DNA of 64,000 nucleotides from Chitinophaga pinensis. GTDB taxonomy: Bacteria; Bacteroidota; Bacteroidia; Chitinophagales; Chitinophagaceae. This document shows, piece by piece, positions 15,082 to 25,350 of the stretch. Under the pieces are notes generated by a model. That model ran no database searches. It had not been told where the DNA came from and worked only from the letters and a program-made list of their open reading frames with translations. How positions within the stretch are numbered: the stretch's first letter is position 1; each line of letters opens with the position of its first letter. Location of the stretch: NCBI GenBank assembly GCA_902167325.1, contig LR632930.1, positions 2,046,001 to 2,110,000 of the forward strand, read 5' to 3'. The position numbers and the translations under genes were made by a program.

Positions 15082-17829
15082 ATGAAGGACTTTTCGTTTG
15101 TCACCAACTCGCACCCGGCGTACATAGAATCGCTGTACAATTCGTACCGCGAAGATCCGGCCTCGGTAGACCCGGACTGGATCAAATTTTTTGAAGGATT
15201 CGACTTTGCAGTGAGCAACGCAAACGGGAAAGCAGGCGCCGCGGCAACGGGCACCACCGCTCTGGGAGTTTCGAACGAACAGCTGACCAAGGAACTGGCG
15301 GCTTACCGCCTCATTCAGGCCTACCGCAAAAAAGGCCACCTTATCGCCAAAACAAACCCCATCCGCGAAAGGAAAGACAGGCACGCCAATCTTGACCTCG
15401 CACATTTCGGCCTCTCCGATGCCGATCTTAAAACAGAATTCTATGCCGGCCAGATCATCGGGATCGGTAAAGCACCCCTCGAAAAGATCGTTCAGCATGT
15501 AAAAGAGATCTATGCCGGTAAAGTTGGCATCGAATTCACCTATATCAACGATCTGAAGAAGATCGAATGGCTCCAGAAAGAAATGGAGACCACCCTCCGC
15601 GCTCCCCTCAAAGCAGAACAGAAGAAACGCATCCTCGGTAAACTGAACCAGGGCGTGATGTTCGAACAATTCCTGCACACCAAGTACATCGGCCAGAAAC
15701 GCTTCTCCCTCGAAGGAGGTGAAACCACCATCCCTGCGCTCGATGCCATGATCAATACCGCCGCAGAATATGGTGTTAAAGAAGCCGTGATCGGTATGGC
15801 CCACCGCGGCCGCCTCAACGTGCTGGCCAACATCCTCGGCAAAACCTACGAGCAGATATTCTCCGAATTTGAAGGCACAGCCGTTCCCGACACCACCATG
15901 GGCTCCGGCGACGTAAAGTATCACCTCGGCTTCCGCGCCAGTATCCAGACGCCTAACGGTAAGGAAGTGAACGTACAGCTCACCCCTAACCCCTCACACC
16001 TCGAAGTGGTAGACCCCGTGGTGGTAGGCTTCGCCCGCTCCAAGGCTGATGTTATCTATAACAGCGACTACGATCAGATCCTCCCCATCCTCCTCCATGG
16101 CGACGCCGCCATTGCCGGACAGGGCGTGGTATATGAAGTCGCCCAGATGAGCAAGCTCCGCGGTTACTACACCGGCGGTACCATGCACTTCGTTATTAAC
16201 AACCAGATCGGCTTCACCACTGATTTCGAAGATGCCCGCTCATCAGACTACTGCACCAGCGTTGCCTCCATCGTACAGGCGCCTGTGTTCCATGTGAACG
16301 GCGATGATGTGGAAGCAACCGTGAAAGTGGCAGAAATCGCCACCCGCTACCGCCAGGAATTCAACTCCGATATCTATATCGATATGGTGTGCTACCGTAA
16401 GCACGGCCACAACGAGGGGGATGATCCCAAGTTTACACAGCCGAAGCTGTACGAAGCCATCGAGAAACACGCCAATCCCCGCGAGATCTATTCCAAACAA
16501 CTCATCGCCAATGGTGATGTGGACGCGGCCCTCGCCACGGAAATGGAAAAGACCTTCTGGAAAGATCTCCAGGAGCGGCTCGACAATGTGAAGCAACACC
16601 CGCTGCCTTATAAATACCAGCAGCCGGAAGTATGGTGGCAGGAACTGCGGAAATCAACCGCGGAAGATTTCGTAAAATCTCCCGACACTGCAATTTCCAA
16701 AGCCGAACTCGAAAAGCTCTTTGCCGACATCATGGCTATCCCGGAAGGGTTTAAGCAACTGCGTAAGATCGAAAAACTCCTGAAAGACAAGCAGAAGCTG
16801 TTTGCTGAACAGGGGCTGCTCGACTGGTCGTCTGGCGAACTGCTGGCTTATGCCAGCATCCTGGGATCAGGTAAAGACGTGCGCCTCAGCGGGCAGGACG
16901 TGAAGCGGGGAACTTTCTCCCACCGCCATGCCGTACTCCGCAGCGAGGAAACCGATGAGGAATACAGCCGTCTCAGCCGTATCGGTGAAAAGCAGGGTAA
17001 GTTCCGTATCTACAATTCCCTGCTGAGCGAGTTTGCCGTGCTGGGCTTCGAATATGGTTATTCTATCGCTAATCCGAATGCACTGACCATCTGGGAAGCG
17101 CAGTTTGGCGACTTTATGAACGGCGCACAAACGCTGATCGACCAGTTCATCACTTCCGCCGAAACCAAATGGCAGAAGCAAAGCGGACTGGTAATGTTGC
17201 TGCCGCATGGTTACGAAGGCCAGGGCCCCGAGCACTCCAGTGCCCGCCTGGAACGTTTCCTGCAGCAATGCGCCGAATACAACATCTTCATCACCAACTG
17301 CACCACTTCGGCCAGCTTCTTCCATGCACTGCGCCGCCAGCTGGCAATGCCGTTCCGGAAACCGATGATCAACTTCTCACCCAAAGCCAACCTGCGCCAT
17401 GTGCGGAGCTACAGTCCGGCTACGGACTTTACCCAGGGCGGATTCAGGGAAGTGCTGGACGATCCGTTCATCACCGATCCTTCCAGGGTGAAGAAAGTGC
17501 TCATCTGCAGCGGTAAAATGTACTTCGACCTGAGCGAGAAGCAAATGAAGGACGACCGCAAGGACGTGGCCGTTGTTCGCCTCGAGCAGCTGTATCCGCT
17601 GCCCATTGCGCAGCTGGAAGCGATCCAGTCGAAATACAAGGGCGCTACATGGTTCTGGGTACAGGAAGAGCCGCTCAACATGGGTGCTGCCAGCTTCCTG
17701 CAAATGAACCTCAAGCAGTTCAACTACGGCGTCATCTCCCGCAACCCCAGCGCCGCCACGGCCACCGGTTATGGCAAGGTGCATGCACAGGAGCAACAGG
17801 AAATCATCGATACCGCATTCAATATTTAA
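15082..17829 (+). CDS. sucA: 2-oxoglutarate dehydrogenase E1 component
   Basis: A 915-residue thiamine diphosphate-dependent decarboxylase that starts the oxidative conversion of 2-oxoglutarate to succinyl-CoA in the TCA cycle. The N-terminal helix typical of OdhA (SYLESLYNSYREDP-like) is present. MAHRGRLNVL begins at about residue 239, the cofactor-binding GDAAIAGQG at 340 and NNQIGFTT at 373. The transketolase-like C-terminal half follows (EAQFGDFMNGAQ and GPEHSSARLERFL). Full length. The E2 gene follows after 96 bases; no E3 (lpd) is in the window. Confidence 0.97.
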   Translation: MKDFSFVTNSHPAYIESLYNSYREDPASVDPDWIKFFEGFDFAVSNANGKAGAAATGTTALGVSNEQLTKELAAYRLIQAYRKKGHLIAKTNPIRERKDRHANLDLAHFGLSDADLKTEFYAGQIIGIGKAPLEKIVQHVKEIYAGKVGIEFTYINDLKKIEWLQKEMETTLRAPLKAEQKKRILGKLNQGVMFEQFLHTKYIGQKRFSLEGGETTIPALDAMINTAAEYGVKEAVIGMAHRGRLNVLANILGKTYEQIFSEFEGTAVPDTTMGSGDVKYHLGFRASIQTPNGKEVNVQLTPNPSHLEVVDPVVVGFARSKADVIYNSDYDQILPILLHGDAAIAGQGVVYEVAQMSKLRGYYTGGTMHFVINNQIGFTTDFEDARSSDYCTSVASIVQAPVFHVNGDDVEATVKVAEIATRYRQEFNSDIYIDMVCYRKHGHNEGDDPKFTQPKLYEAIEKHANPREIYSKQLIANGDVDAALATEMEKTFWKDLQERLDNVKQHPLPYKYQQPEVWWQELRKSTAEDFVKSPDTAISKAELEKLFADIMAIPEGFKQLRKIEKLLKDKQKLFAEQGLLDWSSGELLAYASILGSGKDVRLSGQDVKRGTFSHRHAVLRSEETDEEYSRLSRIGEKQGKFRIYNSLLSEFAVLGFEYGYSIANPNALTIWEAQFGDFMNGAQTLIDQFITSAETKWQKQSGLVMLLPHGYEGQGPEHSSARLERFLQQCAEYNIFITNCTTSASFFHALRRQLAMPFRKPMINFSPKANLRHVRSYSPATDFTQGGFREVLDDPFITDPSRVKKVLICSGKMYFDLSEKQMKDDRKDVAVVRLEQLYPLPIAQLEAIQSKYKGATWFWVQEEPLNMGAASFLQMNLKQFNYGVISRNPSAATATGYGKVHAQEQQEIIDTAFNI

Positions 17830-17925
17830 GGAGAAAGTAAAAGAAAGGCTGACCGCACTAACGGGAAAGCCCTTAATTTTACGCATCAAATTTTTAACGT
17901 AACTTTTTACGGGAGGGTTAAACAC

Positions 17926-19497
17926 ATGATAATCGAAATTAAAATACCTCAGGTAGGAGAATCAATCAGCGAAGTTACTATCGCAAAATGGCTGAAGAAG
18001 AACGGCGAATTTGTGAATCAGGACGATGTTCTGTGTGAAATGGAGTCTGAGAAGGCCACACTGGAGCTGACCGCCGAGAAATCCGGCGTGCTGAAGATTG
18101 TGGCAGAAGAAGGCGCCACGGTGAAGATCGGGGAAGTAGCCTGCACCATCGATACCGATGCAACAGGTGATGCACTGCCCGCCGCTGCTCCTGCCGCAGC
18201 AGCGCCCGCAGCAACTGCCGCTCCGGCCCCGGAAGCCGCTCCCGCACCAGCAGCACCAGCAGCACCCGCAGTTAACAAAGGCACGATTGATATTAAAGTT
18301 CCTACGGTAGGTGAATCCATCAGTGAAGTAACCCTCGTGAAATGGCTGAAACAAACCGGCGATTACGTGGAAAGGGATGAAGTGCTTTGCGAACTGGAAT
18401 CCGAAAAGGCCACCTTCGAGCTGAATGCGGAAGAAGCCGGCGTACTGAAAACTATTGCAAAAGATGGCGACACGCTGAACATCGGCGACGTTGCCTGCCA
18501 GATCGATACTTCCGCCGCACGCCCTGCCGGTAAAGCTCCCGCTCCCCAGGCCGCCGCAGCTCCAAAGGCTGCCCCCCAGGCGCAACAGGCCCCTGTAACC
18601 TCCATCCCCAATGATGTGAAGGCCAGTCCCGTTGCCGCCGCGGTTATCGCAGACAAGAAAGTAGACCCTGCCAGCATCAAAGGCTCCGGCGCCCATGGCA
18701 AGATCATGAAAGATGATGTGATGGCTGCCCTTCAGAACCCCGGCGTGGCTATCGGCCAGGAACTATTCTCCCGCAACGACCGTCGGGAGAAAATGAGCAA
18801 CCTCCGCAAAACCGTTTCCCGCCGCCTTGTAGAAGCCAAGAACACCACGGCCATGCTCACCACTTTCAACGAAGTGGACATGACCAACATCATGGCTATC
18901 CGCGCTAAATACAAAGAAACCTTCAAAACCGCCCATGGTGTAAACCTCGGCTTCATGAGCTTCTTCACCAAAGCAGTATGTTTCGCCCTGCAGGAATTCC
19001 CTGCGGTGAACGCCTACATCGACGGTGAAGAGATCGTTTACCACGATTACTGCGATGTTTCCATCGCCGTTTCCGCCCCCAAAGGCCTCGTGGTACCCGT
19101 GATCCGCAATGCAGAAAGCATGGGTATGGCAGATATCGAAAAGAAAGTAGTGGAGCTGGCTACCAAAGCCCGCGACAGTAAACTGACGATGGATGAAATG
19201 ACCGGCGGTACCTTCACCATCACCAATGGTGGTGTATTCGGCTCCCTCATGAGCACCCCCATCATCAACATCCCGCAATCGGCCATCCTCGGTATGCACA
19301 AGATCCAGGACCGTCCCATGGCGGTGAATGGCCAGGTAGTGATCCGCCCCATGATGTACCTGGCACTGAGCTACGACCACCGCATCATCGACGGCCGCGA
19401 ATCCGTAAGCTTCCTCGTAAGAGTGAAAGATATGCTGGAGAACCCCGATCAGCTGCTGTTCGGCAAAGATCCGGTGAAGGCATTACTGAAACTGTAA
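17926..19497 (+). CDS. sucB: 2-oxoglutarate dehydrogenase E2 (dihydrolipoyl succinyltransferase), two lipoyl domains
   Basis: A 523-residue core subunit that transfers the succinyl group to CoA. Two lipoyl domains are present, with attachment lysines Lys43 (ESEKATLEL) and Lys161 (ESEKATFEL). They are joined by an Ala/Pro-rich linker (about 87-120), and a second such linker follows. A peripheral-subunit-binding domain (about 229-268) precedes the catalytic domain, which ends with [11 protein letters not shown] (His485, Asp489). Succinyltransferases usually have a single lipoyl domain. Order and spacing behind sucA indicate one operon. Confidence 0.95.
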   Translation: MIIEIKIPQVGESISEVTIAKWLKKNGEFVNQDDVLCEMESEKATLELTAEKSGVLKIVAEEGATVKIGEVACTIDTDATGDALPAAAPAAAAPAATAAPAPEAAPAPAAPAAPAVNKGTIDIKVPTVGESISEVTLVKWLKQTGDYVERDEVLCELESEKATFELNAEEAGVLKTIAKDGDTLNIGDVACQIDTSAARPAGKAPAPQAAAAPKAAPQAQQAPVTSIPNDVKASPVAAAVIADKKVDPASIKGSGAHGKIMKDDVMAALQNPGVAIGQELFSRNDRREKMSNLRKTVSRRLVEAKNTTAMLTTFNEVDMTNIMAIRAKYKETFKTAHGVNLGFMSFFTKAVCFALQEFPAVNAYIDGEEIVYHDYCDVSIAVSAPKGLVVPVIRNAESMGMADIEKKVVELATKARDSKLTMDEMTGGTFTITNGGVFGSLMSTPIINIPQSAILGMHKIQDRPMAVNGQVVIRPMMYLALSYDHRIIDGRESVSFLVRVKDMLENPDQLLFGKDPVKALLKL

Positions 19498-19520
19498 TTT
19501 ACCGTAATAGTATATCGCAA

Positions 19521-19553
19521 AAGGGGCGGCCTTCATTGGCCGCCCCTTCTTTA
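19521..19553. terminator. Terminator between sucB and the serine hydrolase gene
   Basis: AAGGGGCGGCC and GGCCGCCCCTT form a perfect 11-bp stem with a 6-base loop, followed by TCTTT on the plus strand. It serves sucB and probably also the convergent gene. Confidence 0.9.
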
Positions 19554-19554
19554 T

Positions 19555-20967
19555 TTATTTTACTTCGCGGAGGAACTTCCTTTCCCGTGGCCCGCTTTTG
19601 AACAGGAGCGTATCTCCTTTGAAAGTGAAAAAGGCCTGGGTTTCTGTAATCACAAAACGGTCGGGATGTGTGAAAAACATTTTAAAGGGTTGTCCATCAT
19701 TGAAAGAAGCACGCAGCCCTTCTTCGGCAGAACTGATTTTCACTTTTGTAGTCTTTTCTACATAGCTGCCGGCATACTTCCTGCTCAGGCTGTCGGGGAG
19801 CACGGGGAGCAAGGGTAGTTTTTCTTCATCCTGAAAATCTTTCCATTGATAGACATTCCCGATAGCCCGGGCGATCTCGTCGATAATCATGTAATTGTTG
19901 CAGTTGGTCATGATTACAAACCCGTTGCCGCCTTCCATGCTGCCGTAATACACACAGGCAAATCCGTAGTTGCCGCCATTGTGATTGAACCAGCGCCCTT
20001 CCCGCGACATGAATACTCCTAATGCAGAATTAGGGTTGAGGTAAGGTGTGAGGCGGGTTTGCGTCATGGATTGAGACAGTACTTTAGAAGATTTGCCCTC
20101 TTTAGCCAGCTGTGTTTCAATGATATATTTCGCAAGATCGGTGGGGTTGGTCCAGAGGCCGGCAGCTCCCTGTTCCGGGTACACGTGGTACTTACCTTTG
20201 GCGGGCTTACCCTCACCCACATATGCCGTGGCCAGCAGATTCGCTTTGTCATTCGGCGGGGGCTGGGAGAAGAAGCTTTGCGTCATACCCATAGGGTTCA
20301 GTACTGCAGTCTGGAGGTATTTTTCATAAGGCTCGCCGGTGATGGTGGTGAGGATCAGCTGGGTAACGGTAGTGCCGCCGCCGGAATACTGAAACTTTTC
20401 TCCCGGTGATCCGAAGGGCCTTACCTCGCTAGTGTTAGCGGGTTTGGCTCCACGTAATATCTGTTCTGTTGTAGGCAGGTTGTCTGTTGTTTCATATCCG
20501 GGGAAGCCATGTATGGTAAGGCCGGCCGTATGACTGAGGAGGTGCGCCAGGGTGATAGTGCCTTTGTTCAGTTCAGGGTGCCAGGTTTTCAGATAGGTAT
20601 TAATGTCCTCATCCAGCTTCAGCCTGCCATCCTGTACCAGTTTCAGAATAGCCACCGCGTTGAGCGATTTACTGATAGATGCCGCCTGGAAGAGGGTTTC
20701 GGGAGTAACGGGGCGGTTTTCTTCCTTATCGGCATAGCCATATCCTTTGGCCCATTCGAGTTTATAATTTCTGATAACGCCTACAGTTACACCGGGAATT
20801 TCGAGGGCTTTGAGCCTTTCTTCCACGGAGAAACGCATAGGCTGCTGGTCCTGGAACTGTACCCATGGCATAAGGCCGTTTTCGACACGGCGCATATTGT
20901 CGTCAGCAGACTGGGCTATAGCGGCCAGGGGGAGTAAGAGGCAGAGAAGGGTTTTGATAGCTGGCAT
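19555..20967 (-). CDS. Serine hydrolase, beta-lactamase/class C (S12) family
   Basis: A 470-residue secreted penicillin-binding-protein-like hydrolase. The start is taken at 20967 (MPAIKTLLCLLLPLAAIAQS), which gives a proper signal peptide; an upstream extension would overlap the next gene. The nucleophile motif is Ser97-x-x-Lys100 (ASISKSL), the tyrosine motif is Tyr194-Ser-Gly, and the third motif is HNGG (RWFNHNGGNYGF). A lipocalin-like C-terminal beta domain follows. The family includes D-aminopeptidases, esterases and beta-lactam hydrolases; the substrate cannot be read from the sequence. Confidence 0.88.
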   Translation of the reverse strand: MPAIKTLLCLLLPLAAIAQSADDNMRRVENGLMPWVQFQDQQPMRFSVEERLKALEIPGVTVGVIRNYKLEWAKGYGYADKEENRPVTPETLFQAASISKSLNAVAILKLVQDGRLKLDEDINTYLKTWHPELNKGTITLAHLLSHTAGLTIHGFPGYETTDNLPTTEQILRGAKPANTSEVRPFGSPGEKFQYSGGGTTVTQLILTTITGEPYEKYLQTAVLNPMGMTQSFFSQPPPNDKANLLATAYVGEGKPAKGKYHVYPEQGAAGLWTNPTDLAKYIIETQLAKEGKSSKVLSQSMTQTRLTPYLNPNSALGVFMSREGRWFNHNGGNYGFACVYYGSMEGGNGFVIMTNCNNYMIIDEIARAIGNVYQWKDFQDEEKLPLLPVLPDSLSRKYAGSYVEKTTKVKISSAEEGLRASFNDGQPFKMFFTHPDRFVITETQAFFTFKGDTLLFKSGPRERKFLREVK

Positions 20968-21085
20968 GGCGGGGAATTTTACTATTAAAATTACGGTTTT
21001 CACTACACGATTCCCCGCGGTGAAATAAACAAGACAAGGATCGATTTGAAATACTGCTTCCGCGGGATCGATTATCTTTGCGGCC

Positions 21086-22246
21086 ATGACGCGATGGGAA
21101 AATTATCTCCGTTCGGCCGCAGCCGTGCTGGAGGCCTATGATGGCAGCGTGCCGCTGCACCACTTCCTGAAGAGTTTCTTCAAATCCAGGCCCCAGATGG
21201 GCAGCCGCGACCGTAAACTGGTTACGCAGCTGGTGTACAGATATTACCGCCTTGGCCGCTGGCAGCTGGATATGCCGGTGGAAGACCGCCTGTTACTGGC
21301 CACATTCCTCTGTGAAACATCCCCCGATCCCATGCTGGAAGCCCTGCGTCCGGCGTTTGCCAGCCATATGGCCGCCTCACTGGATGAGAAGCTGGCCGTA
21401 GCCGGACTTACCTGGGATGCCGGAGCGGTGTTCCCCTTCCCGCAGCAATTGTCTTCAACGGTCAATACAGCCCCATTCAGCCGCTCTTTCCTCCAGCAGC
21501 CCCGATTGTTCCTCCGTGCCCGTCCGGGCCGTAAAAAGGCCCTTATAAGGCAATTGGAGCAGGCCGGGGTAACGTATGCTACTGTGGGGACGGATGGCAT
21601 TGCATTACCGAATGGTACCAAAACCGAAGCCATCCTGCCAGAAAAGGGCTGGTACGAGATACAGGACCTTTCTTCACAGGAAACGGGCCAGCGCTTTCAC
21701 CCCAAAGCCAAAGAGTACTGGTGGGATTGCTGCGCCGCCAGCGGGGGCAAATCCATCCTGCTGCACGACATCCAGCCCGATCTCCGGCTCCTGGTGACCG
21801 ATGTGCGCGCTTCTATCCTCGATAACCTCCGGAAACGCTTCACGGAAGCAGGTATAAGGGATTATGCCTCCAAGGTGGTAGATCTTACCTCACCGCACGT
21901 AGGCGGACAGCTGCCGCATACCCGCTTTAACGGCATTATCCTCGATGCACCTTGTACCGGTTCCGGTACCTGGGGCCGTTCACCGGAGAACCTCTATTTC
22001 TTCGATAAAGCCAGAATAGCCGAATATGCCGCCCTGCAGAAGAAGATCGCCGGGAATGTGACGCCTTTTCTGGCACCGGGGGGCACCCTCATCTACATTA
22101 CCTGCTCCGTGTTCCGGGAAGAGAATGAAGACGCCACCGCTTTTATTGAGCAGCATTGCGGACTGAAGATTGTGGAAAGCACGTTAGTAGAGGGGTATAA
22201 CCGGTTTGCAGACTCCATGTTCGTAACCGTTGCCCGGAAGGATTAA
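21086..22246 (+). CDS. RsmB/NOP2-family rRNA cytosine-C5 methyltransferase
   Basis: A 386-residue SAM-dependent RNA m5C methyltransferase. An N-terminal NusB-like helical region (VPLHHFLKSFFKSRPQMGSRDRK region) is followed by the Rossmann domain. The SAM loop is CCAASGGKS (215-223). The two cysteines of the mechanism are Cys290 (DAPCTGSG) and Cys340 (YITCSVFREENE). The probable target is 16S rRNA, but RsmB and RsmF orthologues cannot be separated from sequence alone. Confidence 0.9.
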   Translation: MTRWENYLRSAAAVLEAYDGSVPLHHFLKSFFKSRPQMGSRDRKLVTQLVYRYYRLGRWQLDMPVEDRLLLATFLCETSPDPMLEALRPAFASHMAASLDEKLAVAGLTWDAGAVFPFPQQLSSTVNTAPFSRSFLQQPRLFLRARPGRKKALIRQLEQAGVTYATVGTDGIALPNGTKTEAILPEKGWYEIQDLSSQETGQRFHPKAKEYWWDCCAASGGKSILLHDIQPDLRLLVTDVRASILDNLRKRFTEAGIRDYASKVVDLTSPHVGGQLPHTRFNGIILDAPCTGSGTWGRSPENLYFFDKARIAEYAALQKKIAGNVTPFLAPGGTLIYITCSVFREENEDATAFIEQHCGLKIVESTLVEGYNRFADSMFVTVARKD

Positions 22247-22290
22247 TAATGCTCTTATTCCGTTAATATCGTATCGGATTAAGGCGTACC

Positions 22291-22368
22291 ATCCTTCATC
22301 CAACCATCAGCAAAAGCTCCCCTTTGATATAGATTGGATGAAGGATGGATGAAGGGTGGTAGTGCAAT
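22291..22368. repeat. Intergenic inverted array of 11-bp repeats
   Basis: ATCCTTCATCC (22291) is followed by a degraded unit. About 35 bases on come GGATGAAGGAT (22336), GGATGAAGGGT (22347) and a decayed third. 22291-22303 and 22334-22346 are perfect 13-bp inverted repeats. The design matches the array near 14250, but the unit sequence differs. Confidence 0.8.
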
Positions 22369-22460
22369 AAATTGATAATGAAAGGATTGTGAAATGCTAT
22401 GTATCAGGCCTTTTCCGGAAGTTCTGATATTAAATTAACTCGGATAAAAGTTATTAGTAT

Positions 22461-22496
22461 AAAAAAGGCCCCTCCGCAAGAAGTGGCCTTTTTTTA
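22461..22496. terminator. Bidirectional terminator between rsmB-like gene and mnmA
   Basis: AAAAAAGGCC pairs with GGCCTTTTTT around a 14-base loop, so each strand has a T-run after the stem. It lies between two convergent genes, 18 bases before the end of mnmA. Confidence 0.85.
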
Positions 22497-22513
22497 TAGC
22501 TGAATTACAATGC

Positions 22514-23602
22514 TTATCTGCGGATAATTCCACCACCGAGTACATCGTCGCCTTCATAGAAAACGGCGCTCTGGCCGGGGGCGATGCCTTTCACCTGGTC
22601 GTAGAAATGTACTTTCACGAGATCGTCGGTGTTGTGGAGGTTGGCTAAGGTGCCTTTATCCTTGTAGCGCACCTTTACCACGGCTTCCATGCCTTCGGGG
22701 AGATGATCGTATTTTACGAGGTTGATGCCTCCAACGTTCATTTCGCTGCGGTTCAGTTCCTCTTCATCGCCCAGTACCACGGTATTGGTTTCGGGGATGA
22801 TCTCGGTTACGAAGATGGGGCGGCCAAGGGCGATATCCAGCCCTTTACGCTGGCCGATGGTGTAGAAGGGGTAACCTTTATGCTGACCCACCACTTTACC
22901 ATTGGCGAGTACGAAATTGCCACCGTTAACGCGTTCTTCCAGTCCGTCTACCTTCCGCTTCAGGAACCCGCGGTAATCGTTGTCGGGCACGAAACAGATC
23001 TCATAGCTTTCGGCTTTCTTGGCCAGTTCGGGGTATCCGAAATCGAAGGCCATCTGGCGGATCTCGGTTTTGCGGTAGCCGCCCAAGGGGAGGAGGGTAC
23101 GTTTGATAACATCCTGATCGAGTCCCCAAAGCACGTAGCTCTGATCCTTGGTTTCGTCTACCCCCTTGCTGATGATACCCCGGCCGTTCTCGACACGGAT
23201 CTGGCCATAGTGGCCGGTGGCGATGAAGGCACAATCCATGGCATCGGCCCGTTTCATAAGGGCGCGCCATTTGATATGGGTATTGCACAGCACGCACGGG
23301 TTGGGGGTGCGGCCTGCGAGGTATTCGTCCACGAAGTTATTGATCACGAAATCGCCGAATTCGTCGCGTATATCGAGAATGAAGTGCGGGAAACCATGAT
23401 GTACGGCAGCGGCACGGGCGTCGTTGAAAGAGTCCAGGTTGCAGCAGCCGGTCTCCTTTTTGGAGGCTCCGGCGGAAGCATAGTCCCAGGTTTTCATGGT
23501 GATGCCCACCACTTCATATCCCTGCTCATGGAGCATCAGGGCGGTAACGGTACTGTCGATGCCCCCGCTCATGGCTACCAGCACTTTTCCATGCTTGCTC
23601 AT
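22514..23602 (-). CDS. mnmA: tRNA-specific 2-thiouridylase
   Basis: A 362-residue enzyme that installs the 2-thio group on U34 of Lys, Glu and Gln tRNAs using ATP and a persulfide. The PP-loop SGGIDST begins at residue 12. The catalytic nucleophile is Cys103 (NPCVLC) and the persulfide cysteine is Cys203 (YEICFVPD). GHYGQI and YTIGQRKGL are further family signatures. Full length, monocistronic by position. Confidence 0.97.
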   Translation of the reverse strand: MSKHGKVLVAMSGGIDSTVTALMLHEQGYEVVGITMKTWDYASAGASKKETGCCNLDSFNDARAAAVHHGFPHFILDIRDEFGDFVINNFVDEYLAGRTPNPCVLCNTHIKWRALMKRADAMDCAFIATGHYGQIRVENGRGIISKGVDETKDQSYVLWGLDQDVIKRTLLPLGGYRKTEIRQMAFDFGYPELAKKAESYEICFVPDNDYRGFLKRKVDGLEERVNGGNFVLANGKVVGQHKGYPFYTIGQRKGLDIALGRPIFVTEIIPETNTVVLGDEEELNRSEMNVGGINLVKYDHLPEGMEAVVKVRYKDKGTLANLHNTDDLVKVHFYDQVKGIAPGQSAVFYEGDDVLGGGIIRR

Positions 23603-23846
23603 TTTCCTATCGGTTTAGCGTGCAAAATTACTGAAAATCCCCGGGATAGGGGGGCAACACCTATAGATACTGCTGATAGCACCATAGTTTCGCCCGATAG
23701 GCCGGATGGAAAAAATTCAAAATGAATGGATTTACAACGATTGATATTGCATTTTTGCCATAATTCTTTAACTATTCGTCAAAAAAGTCCCAGTCTAATT
23801 TTATATTTATCGGAAATTAGCCAGGTCATATTATAAATTTAGATGC

Positions 23847-25346
23847 ATGCTACCTCGTTTGAATAAGGCTCACGTTATGAATCACCCCGAGTGGGGCGTT
23901 ACCTCCGATCATCTTCAGTTACCGGAAAAAATTCTTCAGTTCGGCACCGGCGTGCTCCTGCGCGGCCTGGTCGATTACCTGGTAGATAAAGCAAATAAAC
24001 AGGGTATTTTCAACGGCCGCATCGCGATCGTGAAAAGCACCGATGGCGGCGATGCTGCTGCATTCCATGCGCAGGACGGACTCTTCACCACCCACATTAA
24101 AGGCGTTTCGCAGGGAAAGCCAGTAGATCAATACCTGGTGAACGCTTCTGTTAGCCGTGTATTGCAATCGAATGCAGATTGGGAGGCGGTACTCGAAGCT
24201 GCCTGTCAGCCCACCATGGAAATCATCGTTTCCAACACCACGGAAGTGGGCATTCAATATGTGGAAGAGAACGTGGCCGCAGGAGTGCCGGCTTCATTCC
24301 CCGGAAAACTGCTCGCCATCCTGTTTGAGCGCTTCCGCCGGAAACTCCCGGGCTTCGTCATCATCCCTACAGAACTGGTAGTGGATAACGGCGAACTGCT
24401 CAAATCCATCGTCCTCAAACTGGCAGCTTATAACGATATGCCGGATAAATTCATCCAGTGGATCAGTGAGGGCAACCGCTTCTGCAGTTCGCTGGTAGAC
24501 CGTATCGTGCCCGGCAAACCCAAGAACCTCCCGGAATGCTGGGAAGAAGCAGGGTATGAAGATGAACTGTGGATAGATTCCGAACCCTTTCTGCTATGGG
24601 CCATTGAAGGCGATGCCGGTGTGGCACAAAAGCTGGGCTTCCACCGGGGAGACGACCGGATGCTCATCGCCCCCACCATTACCCCGTACCGCGAACAGAA
24701 ATTGCGTATCCTCAACGGCAGTCATACCGCCGCCGTTACCCTCGGATATCTCTCCGGACTCAATACCGTGTACGAATGCATGGAAGACACCTATATGCGC
24801 CGCTTCTTCGAAACAGTGGTGAAAGGGGAGATCCTGCCTACGCTGGAACATCTCGGTCCGCAGGTAGCCGTGTTCGCTTCCGATGTGCTGGACCGTTTTG
24901 CCAACCCGGCCATCGAGCATAAACTGTTATCCATCACCTTCCAGCAAAGCAGTAAAATGAATGCGCGCAACGTGCAAACCATGCTCCGCTACCGCGAAAG
25001 CAAAGGCCTGCTGCCCGAAATGATGCTGCTGGGCTTTGCCTGTACACTGCTCTTCCTCCGCCCTGTTCCGGAACACGAAGGCAAGTACCAGGGCCAGCGG
25101 GGAGAAACCCTGTATGATATCAACGACGACAATGCCGCAATATTTGCCGGGTATTGGAAATCGGTTGCGAAAACCGGTTACCCCGAAATATCCGCTATGG
25201 TTCGGGATATTTGTGCAGACGACCGGCTTTGGCAAACCAACCTCAACCAGTTGCCCGGTTTTGCAGATACCGTTACCGATCACCTCGTGGGCATGCTGCA
25301 GAACGGCGTAAAGGAATACATCATCCATCATTCCAAGGTTTTATAA
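23847..25346 (+). CDS. uxaB: Tagaturonate reductase (altronate oxidoreductase)
   Basis: A 499-residue NAD-dependent enzyme of the mannitol dehydrogenase/UxaB family that reduces D-tagaturonate to D-altronate. The N-terminal nucleotide-binding loop is ILQFGTGVLLRGLVD, followed by EIIVSNTTEVGI. The C-terminal helical domain has RILNGSHTA, with the conserved catalytic-region Asn-Gly-x-His. It opens an operon of five genes with gaps of no more than 40 bases: uxaB, uxaC, kdgK, eda, exuT. A TATATTTA box at 23802 may be the -7 element, but no good -33 partner was found. Confidence 0.94.
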   Translation: MLPRLNKAHVMNHPEWGVTSDHLQLPEKILQFGTGVLLRGLVDYLVDKANKQGIFNGRIAIVKSTDGGDAAAFHAQDGLFTTHIKGVSQGKPVDQYLVNASVSRVLQSNADWEAVLEAACQPTMEIIVSNTTEVGIQYVEENVAAGVPASFPGKLLAILFERFRRKLPGFVIIPTELVVDNGELLKSIVLKLAAYNDMPDKFIQWISEGNRFCSSLVDRIVPGKPKNLPECWEEAGYEDELWIDSEPFLLWAIEGDAGVAQKLGFHRGDDRMLIAPTITPYREQKLRILNGSHTAAVTLGYLSGLNTVYECMEDTYMRRFFETVVKGEILPTLEHLGPQVAVFASDVLDRFANPAIEHKLLSITFQQSSKMNARNVQTMLRYRESKGLLPEMMLLGFACTLLFLRPVPEHEGKYQGQRGETLYDINDDNAAIFAGYWKSVAKTGYPEISAMVRDICADDRLWQTNLNQLPGFADTVTDHLVGMLQNGVKEYIIHHSKVL

Positions 25347-25350
25347 TCGC

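Noticed and set aside
22703..23725. 340-codon open frame on the plus strand over mnmA
   Set aside because: Antisense to a fully recognisable MnmA; no family features.
23720..23760. TTACAACGATTGAT as a third uronate operator upstream of uxaB
   Set aside because: It matches the TGCAAACGTTTGCA site at only about 8 of 14 positions, no better than chance in this AT-rich stretch.
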